Both the position numbers and the translations under genes were made by a program. Source: Liolophura sinensis (lineage: Eukaryota > Mollusca > Polyplacophora > Chitonida > Chitonidae). Taken from it: 64,000 nt of DNA. How positions within the stretch are numbered: position 1 is the first letter of the stretch; every line of letters starts with the position of its first letter. The notes beneath the pieces were generated by a model that was not told where the DNA came from, ran no database searches, and saw nothing but the letters and a program-made list of their open reading frames with translations. The DNA lies in contig NC_088295.1 in assembly GCF_032854445.1 (NCBI RefSeq), positions 26,151,385 to 26,215,384 of the forward strand. Direction: 5' to 3'. Shown here piece after piece: positions 39,059-51,974 of this stretch.

Positions 39059-42000
39059 CGAGGTTTCACATTGCATTTGTGAGCATTATTCGCCTATAGC
39101 TTGTAATACCAGACTGAAGAAGCGGTACTCTTGCACTGCCTTGGTAGCATTCTTCCTTGTGGCTCATTGTTGAAACTCCCAAGTCCCCAGCGCAGTAGAT
39201 TTGTCTGGATTCATTTATACGAGGTCACGAATTTATACAGGATTTTACAGTATATTTTAACAGAAACCACAGAAGTGGAGTACCTTCGTCATAGGTGAAA
39301 CTATCTTTACGTCTGAAGTGAGCCTGCGATTCGAGATCTTACTATTCGCGTATGAAAATCAGTGTAAAGTTTCTGTTATCACCATCATCGAAAACTTGTA
39401 AAATTCTAGGGTTTATGTATCAACAAAGACAATAGAATATATCCTATTTAAGAATGGTTTACATTACTAGCGTGGCATGATAATAACTACCACCTATGTC
39501 ACTGGTCATTACGGTATATTTAGGCAAGGCGATAGCTGTAATGATCCGGAAACGGCCTTTCATATTGAGTGTTTTTGAACAATATAAAATGTTTCCATTG
39601 ATTTCGTTAGGCTAAAATATGCGCCACAGGAGTATTTCGGTTTCTCTCTTCAAACCAATCATGGTGCTCGGTCTAATGTATGCGCATGAAGAATTTAGAC
39701 TCGCGGCCCGGCGCACTTGTAATTCACAGAAATAAGGGGAGAGAACATTGTGAGACAGAAATACGTGTACGTTGTCGGGGTTAGTCACCGGGTTATTTCC
39801 CCTACATTGGTAGATGTCCTTCCTGAAATAGATTGCTAACTAATTCTTAGTATTGGTTTTACCTCGGTCTGGAACCATACGTCTTACTCCGTCATAAAGC
39901 CTGTTGTTCATTTATGTATATATACATATACTTGTAGTCACAAATAAAACAGTATCACAATAAAAGCAGTGTAGCAAAATTTGCATTCTTATTACACTAC
40001 ATATTTAACCGGGGAGCGTGCCATGGTCGACTGTTTGAGACACTTGCCTTTCAATTGTTCTAAAACATAAGGCACGGGTTTAAACCCCGTTTTAAAAAGG
40101 AAATTTTGTGGTTTTACTCGATCTCGTAATTTCTGGGGCAATGGTTACAGTAAGCGCCGTCTCGAGGTCTCTTGCAATTGACTTACAGTTTGCGCACTTA
40201 TGTTCATCAATTTGGTGTGGCTATCTGTATGTCACACGCAAGAAAGTTCACCTAAAACTTATTAAAAAACCTTTGGTTCGGGACACGGAGATTTCCTCCA
40301 CCTAAAAAGAGACTGCCATCGTGCAATTTATGAATTCCCGAGAATGGCATTAAAAACAATAAAATAAAAAAACGTCATATCAGATTTAAAATACACTGAT
40401 GAAAAGGGGTATAAAAGTAGAGATGCTTTCTATACAATTATTTGTTAAGTGCTTCCCCATATATTCAATATTCCCTAGAAAAAGACTATTTTCTAAAAAT
40501 TCTGTAGCCATTTTCATGGAAGAGTGGAGAGCTTGGTGGAAAACGCTGGGTGGATAGAACTAAACTGTGCTAACATTTCCTGACAGTTTCCAGACAGCAC
40601 TCCCATTTTCTGTTGATAGAAGGCGCCATTTACTTGAACATTTTCAAGTCACATCCGTGGTTTTAAGCATCCACTTTGACATTTGCATAAACCCCTAAAA
40701 TATTCTAGGAGCGTTCCAAGCCGATAGGAGAAAGGCTGGGTCGTATATATATTATACCCAAGATCTTAGAGTATACCATGTTCCACCGTCTTTGAGGTTG
40801 TTCATTTATGTGATGTGGATTTTAATCAATGCTCATGAGTGCTTTATCATTGATCTATGTACGACGGTATGTCAAAACATTTCTCATGGTACCGGTCAAA
40901 GCCAACCACAACACCCGACCTCAATGGGAAATGAAATGGTGTTCATACTTTGATTAACGACGACTTACGAGCTAGCTAACTAAGCTAGCTAAGAGACACG
41001 ACTCTTACAATGTTATTTTTTACTCAATGAAGGTCCAGGCCGATTGTCTTTGTTATCGAACAAGTCTCTCGCAAATAAAATACACCAACCTAAAGATCTG
41101 CTTTCCGCACACACCGCACCGCCACTTCTAATAGATTTATTATAACCATGAAGGCTCCCACATTTAATGCTTCTCGGCGAATGCCGCCATCTCCCACTGA
41201 TCCCACACATGTAAAAATGTCATTTGGAAAACAAAATAATAGTGTTTTCCATAGTATCCTCTATTAACACAGGTATCTTTACTCACTTGCATATAACACT
41301 GACTTGAACAAGACGAATATTTAAGGCGCATCACAGACAGGAAAGGAATTATTCCCTTTCTAAATGAAATGTCAGGAAAATGCAGAGCAGAATCACATGT
41401 GGTCTTTACACAGGAAGTTTGAATTTGTGGAACCTTTCATTCTTGGTGGTAGCACCTCCATCCGCCACGTTGTTTCGCTGCTGACGCTAGTGGAGAAATA
41501 ACAGATAAGCTTGATTAAAGACCCGCTAGAGACATCTATCTCGCTTCTTTAACCATATTTTTACAAAGGGGTTGTTTGGATAATGCTGTTACTTTGATCC
41601 CAAACTGGTATTGAATATCATATATTAGTTACATATTTATGCCATTTGAATTACAACCAACAGAACGAATCAAAAGATTAATAATATTTAATCTGGATAT
41701 TGGTTTAATATGTTTGGTTTAAAAAAAAACAATAAATAAATAAACAGAATCTGTCAGAATCCGGTAGACTGACAGATCAGATGTGATCTATTAATTACAC
41801 AGTGATATTTTTAACACTTTTTGTGCTACTCTTTTGGAAGTATTTTTCTTTCCGGTGACTGCGAGCCAAAAAAGAAACAGGGAAAAAAGAAACAAAAGAA
41901 AGATTAGAGACACTCTTGTGGTATGGAAAGAATTACAACTCAAAAAAACCATGATGAATGTGTCTTGAGAGAGCGTTTCTGTCATCAAAATGTCAGTGAT

Positions 42001-43680
42001 GTATCAAGTGTAATGGAGGGCAGCAGTTGGCCCACATACCTGGTGACCCTTCCTGAGATTTATCCCACAACACACAGACCTTGACTTCCACTATCCAGGT
42101 CAGGATAATCCCTCCTAGTATGTCTGACATGATTGTTAGAAGGGCAAAACTACGGCTAATTACCTCCTTTGGGAGATACTTCTGTCTGCAGACATTTTGT
42201 ACAATGACTTGTACATTTTGATTATATTTATTCGATCTTTCCACTTCTTACCGGTTAATTTGTGTATAGGATAATTCGAGCATTGGCGGAAGTACTCCAG
42301 CCACAGTGCTAGCCCAGCGATTATTGTTCTGAAAATCATGTTTCCCATTTTATCTCGCGCTGTGCTATCCGATGTAGCCTACCACGGGAAAATTCCAAAG
42401 CGATGAAGGACATCTCAATACGGCGACCTGGTGAGGAGGACCTTACCGCTTTTATCTCTGTTTGGAATGTCACGAATAGTTCTCGTCCACAAAGACTCAA
42501 CCCAAGACTGAAGGCAGTCGGGACAATAGTCCCAAAGTTATCTCGCTTTATTCCCTTAAACGGTAATCTTGATTGGGCCAGGATTCTGGCAATACAATAA
42601 ATATCATCGACACATTGATTCGATAGAAGCCTTTCCTGTCTATGGTTATAACAGGGTATCGTGACACTCATCAGTATTGCTAACATAGGCTGAATGAACT
42701 TCGGCTTAGAACAAAAGAATCGACATATTTGTTTAGATTGACGTTAGACGCAATTTTTTTTTTCACCTATATGAAGTCATTGAATACGCATGGAAGAAAT
42801 CGGATTGCATATGGTAAAGCACGGACCTTTGTCAAACTGTCGATAAACTTCCACGTATATGACGTGCAGGGAAGCGCATCATTTTGGTGGAATAGTGGTC
42901 TTCAACGAATGTCAGATTGTGTAGGACTTCTTATTCTCACAATGGCTCCAACAATAATGAGAGCGAGGGAAATTAACAAATTTCCAGGATTAAACCAGCT
43001 CCCTAGTTATTGAAAATCATTGGGTTATGACCAGCTTTCTGCATAAATTACATATGTTATATATACACTAACAGATATATTAGTCGATTAGAACTGACTC
43101 TTCTCTTGAACTTTTCGCTTGTGAACGCAAGACGAAGAGAAGGTTAAATGTCTTGAATGGATTCAAGGCATTTTTTCTTTCACCTACGCTAACTTTAAAA
43201 TGGAATGCGTAATGGGCAACTGTGATTAAATCGATGGACATGCGTTGCCTGGAAAGCGGATTCGCTGAAAAAAAATCAGTTCGGATTCTTTTGGGACCTT
43301 AACATTCGTGGATTGTGGCAATGCTAACTCACGATTCTGTCTTTACCAGTTCTCGTCATACACGTCTTGGAATATCGCCTGAATCGTTTCTGTCGATCAC
43401 CAAGGCCGTCAGAGGCCAACATTTAACACAATTTGTTCACAATCAGCAGTTTTCCTGATTAATTTCTTGTGGGTTTTCTCTTATATTAACGGATATTTGA
43501 AATAAAACAGTGTGTGTTTCTCAGTATAGAATCCGAAAATTTCTCGGTCATGATAGATGTGCCCTGAAAACCTACAGCTTTTCAAACAAACAACAACAGT
43601 TTGTTGAGACATTTGGGATGGAACACCATTGTCTTTGACTTGCCACTATGAAACTCACGCATGTTCATTTTTCTTTTCAG
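39059..43680. other. Mostly gene-free, one SINE
   Basis: The only recognised element is a family D SINE at about 40005-40370. Two overlapping minus-strand frames around 41993-42686 are open but lack protein character or splice continuity. A short palindromic run AGCTAGCTAACTAAGCTAGCT lies at about 40970-40990. Confidence 0.4.
40005..40370 (+). repeat. Diverged tRNA-headed SINE (family D)
   Basis: Shares CTTGCCTTTCAAT in the head, B-box-like GGGTTTAAACCCC, TATGTCACACGCAAGAAAGT in the body and a GAATGGCATTAAAAACAATAA tail with the copy at 20522-20872. The divergence is high. Confidence 0.45.
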
Positions 43681-43761
43681 GCACAGCTTGAAGAAATGTC
43701 AAACACTAGTACTCTGAGTCAACGAACTGATGTCATTATCCGGTATCTGCTAAACGAATGA
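43681..43761 (+). CDS. Possible short terminal exon (26 codons plus stop)
   Basis: An excellent acceptor (CATTTTTCTTTTCAG, ending 43680) opens directly into AQLEEMSNTSTLSQRTDVII and RYLLNE before TGA. The polar, helix-like composition is protein-like. No upstream partner exon with a matching donor was identified, and no canonical AATAAA was found nearby. It may be the last exon of a gene whose other exons are far upstream, or chance. Confidence 0.25.
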   Translation, partial: AQLEEMSNTSTLSQRTDVIIRYLLNE

Positions 43762-44639
43762 TCACTTTTCTTCTTCCTTAGCTTTTCTTCACAGACAAAA
43801 TTTGTTTGTGAACAAAAAAGAAATAAGATACATTCACACCGGCACAGACACATAACTCTCAATATTTGATAATGGAAGCGTTGCATTAATTTCAAACTTC
43901 AGACTGAAAGAAAACGGCCATTGCCTCAAGTGAAAAATCAGTTTAGTACACTTATATTTTATTTATTTATTGAATAACTCCATACTCACAGGTTTTTCAC
44001 TTACACAATGGAGGAATTAACTATAAATGAGAAACAAAATAATGAAGAAAATGCAACCAGTCAGGTTTCATATTTGTGAGAGTGCGTGTCTCTATGTTGA
44101 TTAAGAACAGTGGAACTCACACAGCACTGAATATTGTCTGTAGACGTTTGTGGAACCTTTATGCTACAAATGGAGTTCGTAGCAGCAGGGTTACACTAAG
44201 TACGCTGAGGCCTCAAATATCTAGACTAGGGCATCGATACGAAACATGTCATGTTAATAACGTGTTGTCAAGCCCTTCTGAAAACTGACATTGTGCATCG
44301 TGGGTGGGAAAAAAACAGACTTTAGTGATTTTATAAGACAGGCCGAGGGTTAAATCTCATGGAGCCCGAGACGTTTTTCGCAGCATATCACCCAAGGGAA
44401 ATACTCGGCGGACCTGCCTTGAAGTAGAATGAAGAGAGAGGCAAATGGGAGGTGGATCGAAGACCAATCAGCCTGACGTACAGCCTATACCGTGAAATTA
44501 AACCCTATACAGAAAACTAAAAGTTATTGGATTGAACTGAAGACGTTAAACTAGCTGGCCGGATGTATGCCAGAATTGCACAACAATAGAACTTTGAGGA
44601 CAGCGGTTAAATGTCATAAGGCCTCGGCAATGCACGTAG
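43762..44639. other. Gene-free stretch
   Basis: Nothing recognisable. A 70-codon plus frame at 44076-44288 has no splice support or protein character. Confidence 0.4.
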
Positions 44640-44890
44640 AATGTATAGATCTACTTCTCCTATAAATGCCAGCTTTGATATTCTGTTCTCACATTTAGAG
44701 GTCACACATTGATGCTGGCGGATGGCTGACGATAAAAGTAAGCTTTGATATTCTGTTCTCACGATTAGAAGTTTAGGATTCACACACTGATGTTGAATGA
44801 TTGATGACAATATGTGTCAAATCTGAGAGTTTGTATTTACATTTAGAAATCACACATTTGTGATTAAAGACTGATGACGATAATTTCAGG
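44640..44890. repeat. Three diverged copies of an ~80-90-bp tandem unit
   Basis: AGCTTTGATATTCTGTTCTC occurs at about 44670 and 44742. Each copy continues through a CA(C/T)TTAGA-like segment, TCACACA(C/T)TGATG and GA(C/T)TGATGACGATAA-like ends. A third, more diverged copy runs to about 44890 (ACATTTAGAAATCACACATT, GACTGATGACGATAA). Confidence 0.65.
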
Positions 44891-45092
44891 CCAGACATTT
44901 CGTATTAAAGGAAAAGACCCACTTAGTCTATATCGTATGAGAATAACTCCTTTTACCTATGGGTGAAAGATTGAAAAAAACTGAAATAATGTTCCCAACA
45001 TTCCTTCCTTCTGGTGAACACGAGCAAAAAAAGGTGGCTCATAAAGTCCACCATAGAATTCAGATATTTGAATGCCGTTCAATTATCCTGGC

Positions 45093-45425
45093 TAGTTGAG
45101 TGAGTGAGTGCTTGGGGTTAATGCCGTACTTAACAATTTTTCTGTCATATAACGAAAGGAGGAGTCTTTAGAGTGCGTGCAATGTGCCTCCTTGTTGCAG
45201 GACAGATTTTCACCGCTCTTTTATTTGGTGTTGCTTCACTGAGACGACTTACCAAAGGCAAGTCCCACCCCAGCCATTATACCGATACGTGTCAACCAGT
45301 CGTTACACTATCTGCTTCATGATGAACCCCAAGCGAGAAAGTTACAACTTCCTCTTTCAAGGTCTTAGGTGTGACCCGACCTAAGATTGACCCTGGATCT
45401 ACCGCCTCCCGAAGCGTCCGAGCTA
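45093..45425 (-). repeat. tRNA-derived SINE (family B), near full length
   Basis: The plus strand shows GTGAGTGAGTGCTTGGGGT, ATGCCGTACTTAACAATTTT, GTGCCTCCTTGTTGCAGGAC, CACCGCTCTTTTATTTGG, CAAGCGAGAAAGTTACAAC and ATTGACCCTGGATCTACCG. It aligns with 18345-18682. It contains an extra CTGAGACGACTTACC segment absent from that copy but present, in inverse, in the copy at 36218. Confidence 0.8.
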
Positions 45426-48400
45426 GTTGCAGTTAGGGAGATAAATGGCGAATATGGGAGTACTCTAAATGAGTCCGGTATTTTGTTCACTTGGATCTGG
45501 AGGCGCCTTCTGTCCATTCATGCCAACCACAAAGACCATGAGACTACTAAGCGTGATACTGCAAAACCAGGCAGAGAGTTTCATGCGGATAATCAACTCG
45601 CACATATGTTGTTATAAAATACAGAAATACCTTGGCCGAGATCGATGTTCATCCTTTATCTACCTATTTACAGTATGGCTTCTCCTATCAGGCGCTGTTT
45701 TAATATAACACCTCGCCGTTATGACCAGAGATTACTAATATTAAACCGGAAAAGTTGGATTAAGATTTTCAGCGATAGTACTCCCACGCTGCGGTGACCT
45801 TCTGTCGTGTTGAGGGGAGATTGAGTTGTCCGGAAATCAGGTTATTAATGCTTGGAATCCCTACAAGAATTATGTCTCTTTCATCTTTCTTTCCATGTTT
45901 ATAAATGCAAAAGACAGGAGGGAACATTTTATGATTTTTTGGATATCAATTCTTAACTACAAAGGCATAAACAAGGGACATAACTGCAATCATAGCCAGG
46001 GAATATTTCGGACATACATGATTTTCAACATTTATATAAATCGAGGAGACCGAAAGTACTAGCTTTATTTAAGCCATTGTTTGAAATCGTATCTACTGGA
46101 TGAAATAAGGATTCCGCCGTTTACTTTAAACGTCGCTAAATCAATCCGTTAATCGATTATCCGTTGAATCAGACTGAGTTACCGCACCCACAAACGAGAG
46201 CACTGTTTGCGGACAAGAGGAGATTTTGCACCGTATATACCGTCATAGGGTGAACCCTCTTAATGTACAAAGGTGAGTCTTTGCAGACATAGCTTCATAG
46301 CATAGCATAGCTGTTATGTGTATAACAGATGAACAGATGTTTAGTTGTTTCATTTGTACGACGGCGACAGGAACTGTGGTGGGAGGAAACAGCGCAAAGC
46401 CCGTGGAAACCCACGATCATTCGCATTTTACTGGCAGACCTTCCAACGTAAGGCCGAAGTGGAAGCGAGCCTGAGCTCGAATTGAACTCACAGCTACCGC
46501 ACTGGTTGGAGGCTTTTGGGACATTGCGCTGTGAACCTTTTGACTACTATCCAAAAATGGATAAGGGGATAATACATTTCATTTATAAAATGTCCCTTTT
46601 CGCTACGAGATTTGCACATGAGCTTAAGTTCCTTCAGCTAATATTCTTGGGAAGGGTTGGTTGGGGCCAAACTCATTGGATTTGTCTATTTGCGCATGGG
46701 TATATCGTTGACCGAATGGCGATAATTTAAGTTTACGCCAACAAGATCATCCAACATGTTTCTAAGTTAAAATGTCGTTTTTGTGCTGTGGTACACTTTC
46801 AAAAGCACGAAAATTCAACAACGCAGTGTCTTGATTATAAATGTCATCATGTAGTCAACTATTTGAGCTTGCACGGAAAAAATTGTTTTGAGCCATGTGG
46901 ATTTTTCTGGTATCTAATCAACACAAATTTATTGAATTAAAATAACGGGAAGACACCTTATCTAATTTACCATGGGGAGTTATGATTGTATTAAATGTGA
47001 TGACAATATAGCATTTTGAATAATTCCATCGCCTGATTAATTGTAATTAAAATCATTGTGCTTATTTTTACCTAATTCTACTTAATTCATGATGCTAATG
47101 GCGTCTAAGTTTCTACTTTTTATGCGTTTTTTTTCAAACTGACAAGAGGCCCGATTTGATTGGTTACGTGTGACTTTGTCAACTACCAGGCTGTTGTCGC
47201 TTTTCTGGTAATATCTATGCTGTTATCGTCTATACTAACTATATGTGCTGCCCCATGGTACCCGTAACTCAACAAGGGCTTCGTTCTGGTGGAAATTGAA
47301 AATAGCACCATTCAAATCACGAGGCTATAGCGAAGGATTAATGGAGCATCTTCCGCTGAAAGGCAGTATGGATAAATTAGTTTAAGTTAACATCGAACTG
47401 GATGTGGCGATCATGTCATCGGAAAACTCTTTAACACTAACTGACTTCTGCCATTGTGATCTTAACGTGAGTTATTGACAGCATGACGGTGAATTCTAAG
47501 TAGGTGTGACAATAATGAAACAAGCACGAGAGAGCCTGGCATTTGTCTATGCTGCGAATGACCTAATCGTCGTCTAAATAGACGAGCTGCTTGCCACTGT
47601 CGTTCTGATTCATCGTTGTCGTCATTAATGTTTAGTTAGTCAGTGCTTTTGATACACTCTATCGGGATAGGCAGAAAAATTCAAAATCTTTCAAACGCAT
47701 ATAAATCCTTGATATTTCACACACATTATTTAAGGGACATTAGACATCATCTATGCGAATATCAGCACCATAGGTGAAATGTTATTAACATTAATATTAA
47801 TATTAATGGGATATCGAACCGTCGCTGGTTAGCTAGTGTGAGGGATAAGCCAGTTCAGGATATGCCTTGCCTAAGCTGAATTTTAGGTTATGGCCGAGAT
47901 CTTCAAGCGTGACCAAAAATCTGGGGTTTAACCTGAAAATCCTATCTAGACTGTCAACCAGTCAGCGTCGATTCTGTATCCCTTAAATGGTCTCAAATGT
48001 GCAATGTCAAACAAAGTGGAAGAAAGTATGTAGGACGCGGTTTTGGTGTGTCTGACAGTCTCCTCCGAAGAAAAAAGCAGCTGCCTTGATGCCTTTTTTT
48101 CCATACGTCGCTGACACTTTCTAGAAAGATGCGTCATACCCATTAAAGTGATGAATGTGACATAATTGAAAGTTCTACGCTTAAAGCCTGCCACTATATA
48201 TAAAAAGATAAATCTACGTGGACACCTAGATATAGGACACGATTACGAAAAATAATTAAAAACGATAAGAAAAATATTTAAAACTTCTATAAAGTGTTGA
48301 AATCCGAGAAGATGGAGTTCAGCATTACGGATATGGCACTGAAGGGCAGTTCACTCCGAGTAGCTACGTTGTACAAGCCTTTTAATAGTAATTTGGTCAA

Positions 48401-49201
48401 TCCTCAGAGTTAAAGCGTCACGTGATACTTGGCTGTGACGTCAAAAACGTATCTGCTCTCGATTGTCAATGTGACTTTTTATAGTCGATACACAGACATC
48501 GAAGCAATAAATCGAATTTTGAGCATAATTTAAATGTTAAACTGAAGGATTTTGTTAGAAACATTTATGTTCAGGGAACTGAGAACGGCTACTCTTGTGA
48601 CCATGCCTACATGTTGGACAGGAGACTAGAGTAACTTTTCAGGGCTATCTGGCCAGCAAACCACCTCGTGAGAGTCACTGGTTAAGAAACCTAGCGTGGA
48701 GTTGCATTATTTTTCCTTAGCAAAATCAGATTAATTTCCAAATCTGCAGGAATGAGACTTCTTCAAATCTGCTGTGCTCGGTAAATTCCCTGATGTCAGT
48801 ACAAAAAGCTTTGCCTAATGCTAAGACTCATGCAGACTGCAGACGAAGAACAGGAAAGCTAACAGACTTGTACTTGTGCGAAGATCGCCCTGACCGTGGC
48901 TGCCAAACTAAAAGAAACATCGGCTGTTTGAAAACAGAGCTGAAAATCTTTAGTTGGGTACTGGTATCTGTTGTGCATTTATATTTTCTCTTAGTCACAT
49001 TGTTTAATACCGATGATACTAGGTTTCGTGACGTCAAACTAGACAGCTATGACATGGCAAAATGGCGTCACATAATGGGTGGCTAGGTACTGATGAGCAT
49101 TTGATATTTATTTGGTTGATGAGCGGTGTAGAATTTTAAAATTTTTTTGGAACATCTCTGGAATACTGCTTTTTGGAATGAAATAAGATTTAGTGGCTGC
49201 C
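45426..49201. other. Mostly gene-free, one SINE
   Basis: Contains a family A SINE at about 46358-46545 and short simple repeats (for example (TTAATA)n near 47790). A 97-codon plus frame at 48793-49086 ends just before the satellite; its sequence shows no recognisable domain and no clear splice sites, so I do not call it. Confidence 0.4.
46358..46545 (-). repeat. SINE (family A), tail-truncated
   Basis: The plus strand shows TGTACGACGGCGACAGG, GGTGGGAGGAAACAGCGC, GGAAACCCACGATCATTCGC, GGCAGACCTTCCAACGTA and TTGAACTCACAGC, the antisense of the family A body and B box. The 3' tail is missing. Confidence 0.65.
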
Positions 49202-51974
49202 TTTATGTTCACTTCAAAACATTTTGACTACATTCTAATTCCAGAGGGTTATGGTTATATCGACGTTATATCGTGTAATCACGACTTTATGTTCACTTCA
49301 AAACATTTTGACTACATTCTAATTCCAGAGGGTTATGGTTATATCGACGTTATATCGTGTAATCACGACTTTATGTTCACTTCAAAACATTTTGACTACA
49401 TTCTAATTCCAGAGGGTTATGGTTATATCGACGTTATATCGTGTAATCACGACTTTATGTTCACTTCAAAACATTTTGTCTAAACTGTAATTCCAGAGGG
49501 TTATGGTTATATCGACGTTATATCGTGTAATCACGACTTTATGTTCACTTCAAAACATTTTGTCTAAACTGTAATTCCAGAGGGTTATGGTTATATCGAC
49601 GTTATATCGTGTAATCACGACTTTATGTTCACTTCAAAACATTTTCTCTAAACTGTAATTCCAGAGGGTTATGATTATATCGACGTTATATCGTGTAATC
49701 ACGACTTTATGTTCACTTCAAAACATTTTGTCTAAACTGTAATTCCAGAGGGTTATGGTTATATCGACGTTATATCGTGTAATCACGACTTTATGTTCAC
49801 TTCAAAACATTTTGTCTAAACTGTAATTCCAGAGGGTTATGGTTATATCGACGTTATATCGTGTAATCACGACTTTATGTTCACTTCAAAACATTTTGTC
49901 TAAACTGTAATTCCAGAGGGTTATGGTTATATCGACGTTATATCGTGTAATCACGACTTTATGTTCACTTCAAAACATTTTGTCTAAACTGTAATTCCAG
50001 AGGGTTATGATTATATCGACGTTATATCGTGTAATCACGACTTTATGTTCACTTCAAAACATTTTGTCTAAACTGTAATTCCAGAGGGTTATGGTTATAT
50101 CGACGTTATATCGTGTAATCACGACTTTATGTTCACTTCAAAACATTTTGTCTCTAAACTGTAATTCCAGAGGGTTATGGTTATGTCGACGTTATATCGT
50201 GTAATCACGACTTTATGTTCACTTCAAAACATTTTGTCTAAACTGTAATTCCAGAGGGTTATGATTATATCGACGTTATATCGTGTAATCACGACTTTAT
50301 GTTCACTTCAAAACATTTTCTCTAAACTGTAATTCCAGAGGGTTATGGTTATATCGACGTTATATCGTGTAATCACGACTTTATGTTCACTTCAAACATT
50401 TTGACTACATTCTAATTCCAGAGGGTTATGGTTATATCGACGTTATATCGTGTAATCACGACTTTATGTTCACTTCAAAACATTTTGACTACATTCTAAT
50501 TCCAGAGGGTTATGGTTATATCGACGTTATATCGTGTAATCACGACTTTATGTTCACTTCAAAACATTTTGTCTAAACTGTAATTCCAGAGGGTTATGGT
50601 TATATCGACGTTATATCGTGTAATCACGACTTTATGTTCACTTCAAAACATTTTGTCTAAACTGTAATTCCAGAGGGTTATGGTTATGTCGACGTTATAT
50701 CGTGTAATCACGACTTTATGTTCACTTCAAAACATTTTGTCTAAATTGTAATTCCAGAGGGTTATGATTATATCGACGTTATATCGTGTAATCACGACTT
50801 TATGTTCACTTCAAAACATTTTGTCTAAACTGTAATTCCAGAGGGTTATGGTTATATCGACGTTATATCGTGTAATCACGACTTTATGTTCACTTCAAAA
50901 CATTTTGTCTAAACTGTAATTCCAGAGGGTTATGGTTATATCGACGTTATATCGTGTAATCACGACTTTATGTTCACTTCAAAACATTTTGTCTAAACTG
51001 TAATTCCAGAGGGTTATGGTTATGTCGACGTTATATCGTGTAATCACGACTTTATGTTCACTTCAAAACATTTTGTCTAAACTGTAATTCCAGAGGGTTA
51101 TGATTATATCGACGTTATATCGTGTAATCACGACTTTATGTTCACTTCAAAACATTTTCTCTAAACTGTAATTCCAGAGGGTTATGGTTATATCGACGTT
51201 ATATCGTGTAATCACGACTTTATGTTCACTTCAAAACATTTTGACTACATTCTAATTCCAGAGGGTTATGGTTATATCGACGTTATATCGTGTAATCACG
51301 ACTTTATGTTCACTTCAAAACATTTTGACTACATTCTAATTCCAGAGGGTTATGGTTATATCGACGTTATATCGTGTAATCACGACTTTATGTTCACTTC
51401 AAAACATTTTGTCTAAACTGTAATTCCAGAGGGTTATGGTTATATCGACGTTATATCGTGTAATCACGACTTTATGTTCACTTCAAAACATTTTGTCTAA
51501 ACTGTAATTCCAGAGGGTTATGGTTATATCGACGTTATATCGTGTAATCACGACTTTATGTTCACTTCAAAACATTTTGTCTAAACTGTAATTCCAGAGG
51601 GTTATGGTTATGTCGACGTTATATCGTGTAATCACGACTTTATGTTCACTTCAAAACATTTTGTCTAAATTGTAATTCCAGAGGGTTATGATTATATCGA
51701 CGTTATATCGTGTAATCACGACTTTATGTTCACTTCAAAACATTTTATCTAAACTGTAATTCCAGAGGGTTATGGTTATGTCGACGTTATATCGTGTAAT
51801 CACGACTTTATGTTCACTTCAAAACATTTTATCTAAACTGTAATTCCAGAGGGTTATAATTATATCGACGTTACATCGTGTAATCATGACTTTATGTTCA
51901 CTTCAAAACATTTTGTCTAAACTGTAATTCCAGAGGGTTATGGTTATATCGACGTTATATCGTGTAACCACCAC
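49202..51974. repeat. 84-bp satellite array, 33 tandem units
   Basis: Thirty-three head-to-tail units of 84 bp (28 codons); one unit has +2 and one -1. Each unit reads TTTATGTTCACTTCAAAACA, a variable TTTTGACTACATTCTAATTC or TTTTGTCTAAACTGTAATTC, CAGAGGGTTATGGTTATATC, GACGTTATATCGTGTAATCA, CGAC. Each contains the direct repeat TATATCG-ACGT-TATATCG and, except in the last two units, a perfect 5-bp hairpin TCGTG-TAAT-CACGA. Variant types recur in a fixed order, giving a higher-order repeat of about 10 units (839 bp). Units of the GACTAC type are open in one frame; the GTCTAA types contain a stop. The array is flanked by unique DNA on both sides. Confidence 0.97.

Noticed and set aside
42160-42686. 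Two overlapping minus-strand frames (62 and 116 codons)
   Set aside because: No domain, no matching splice sites, and the frames disagree; likely chance.
48793-49086. 97-codon plus-strand frame next to the satellite
   Set aside because: No recognisable domain, no clear start context or splice sites; a minus-strand frame overlaps it.
49193-49483. 96-aa open frame across the first three satellite units as a protein gene
   Set aside because: It is a by-product of an 84-bp (28-codon) repeat and stops at the first variant unit; no splice or polyadenylation support.
49202-51974. Array with regular hairpins resembling a CRISPR locus
   Set aside because: Units are contiguous with no unique spacers, the genome is clearly eukaryotic and no cas genes are present.
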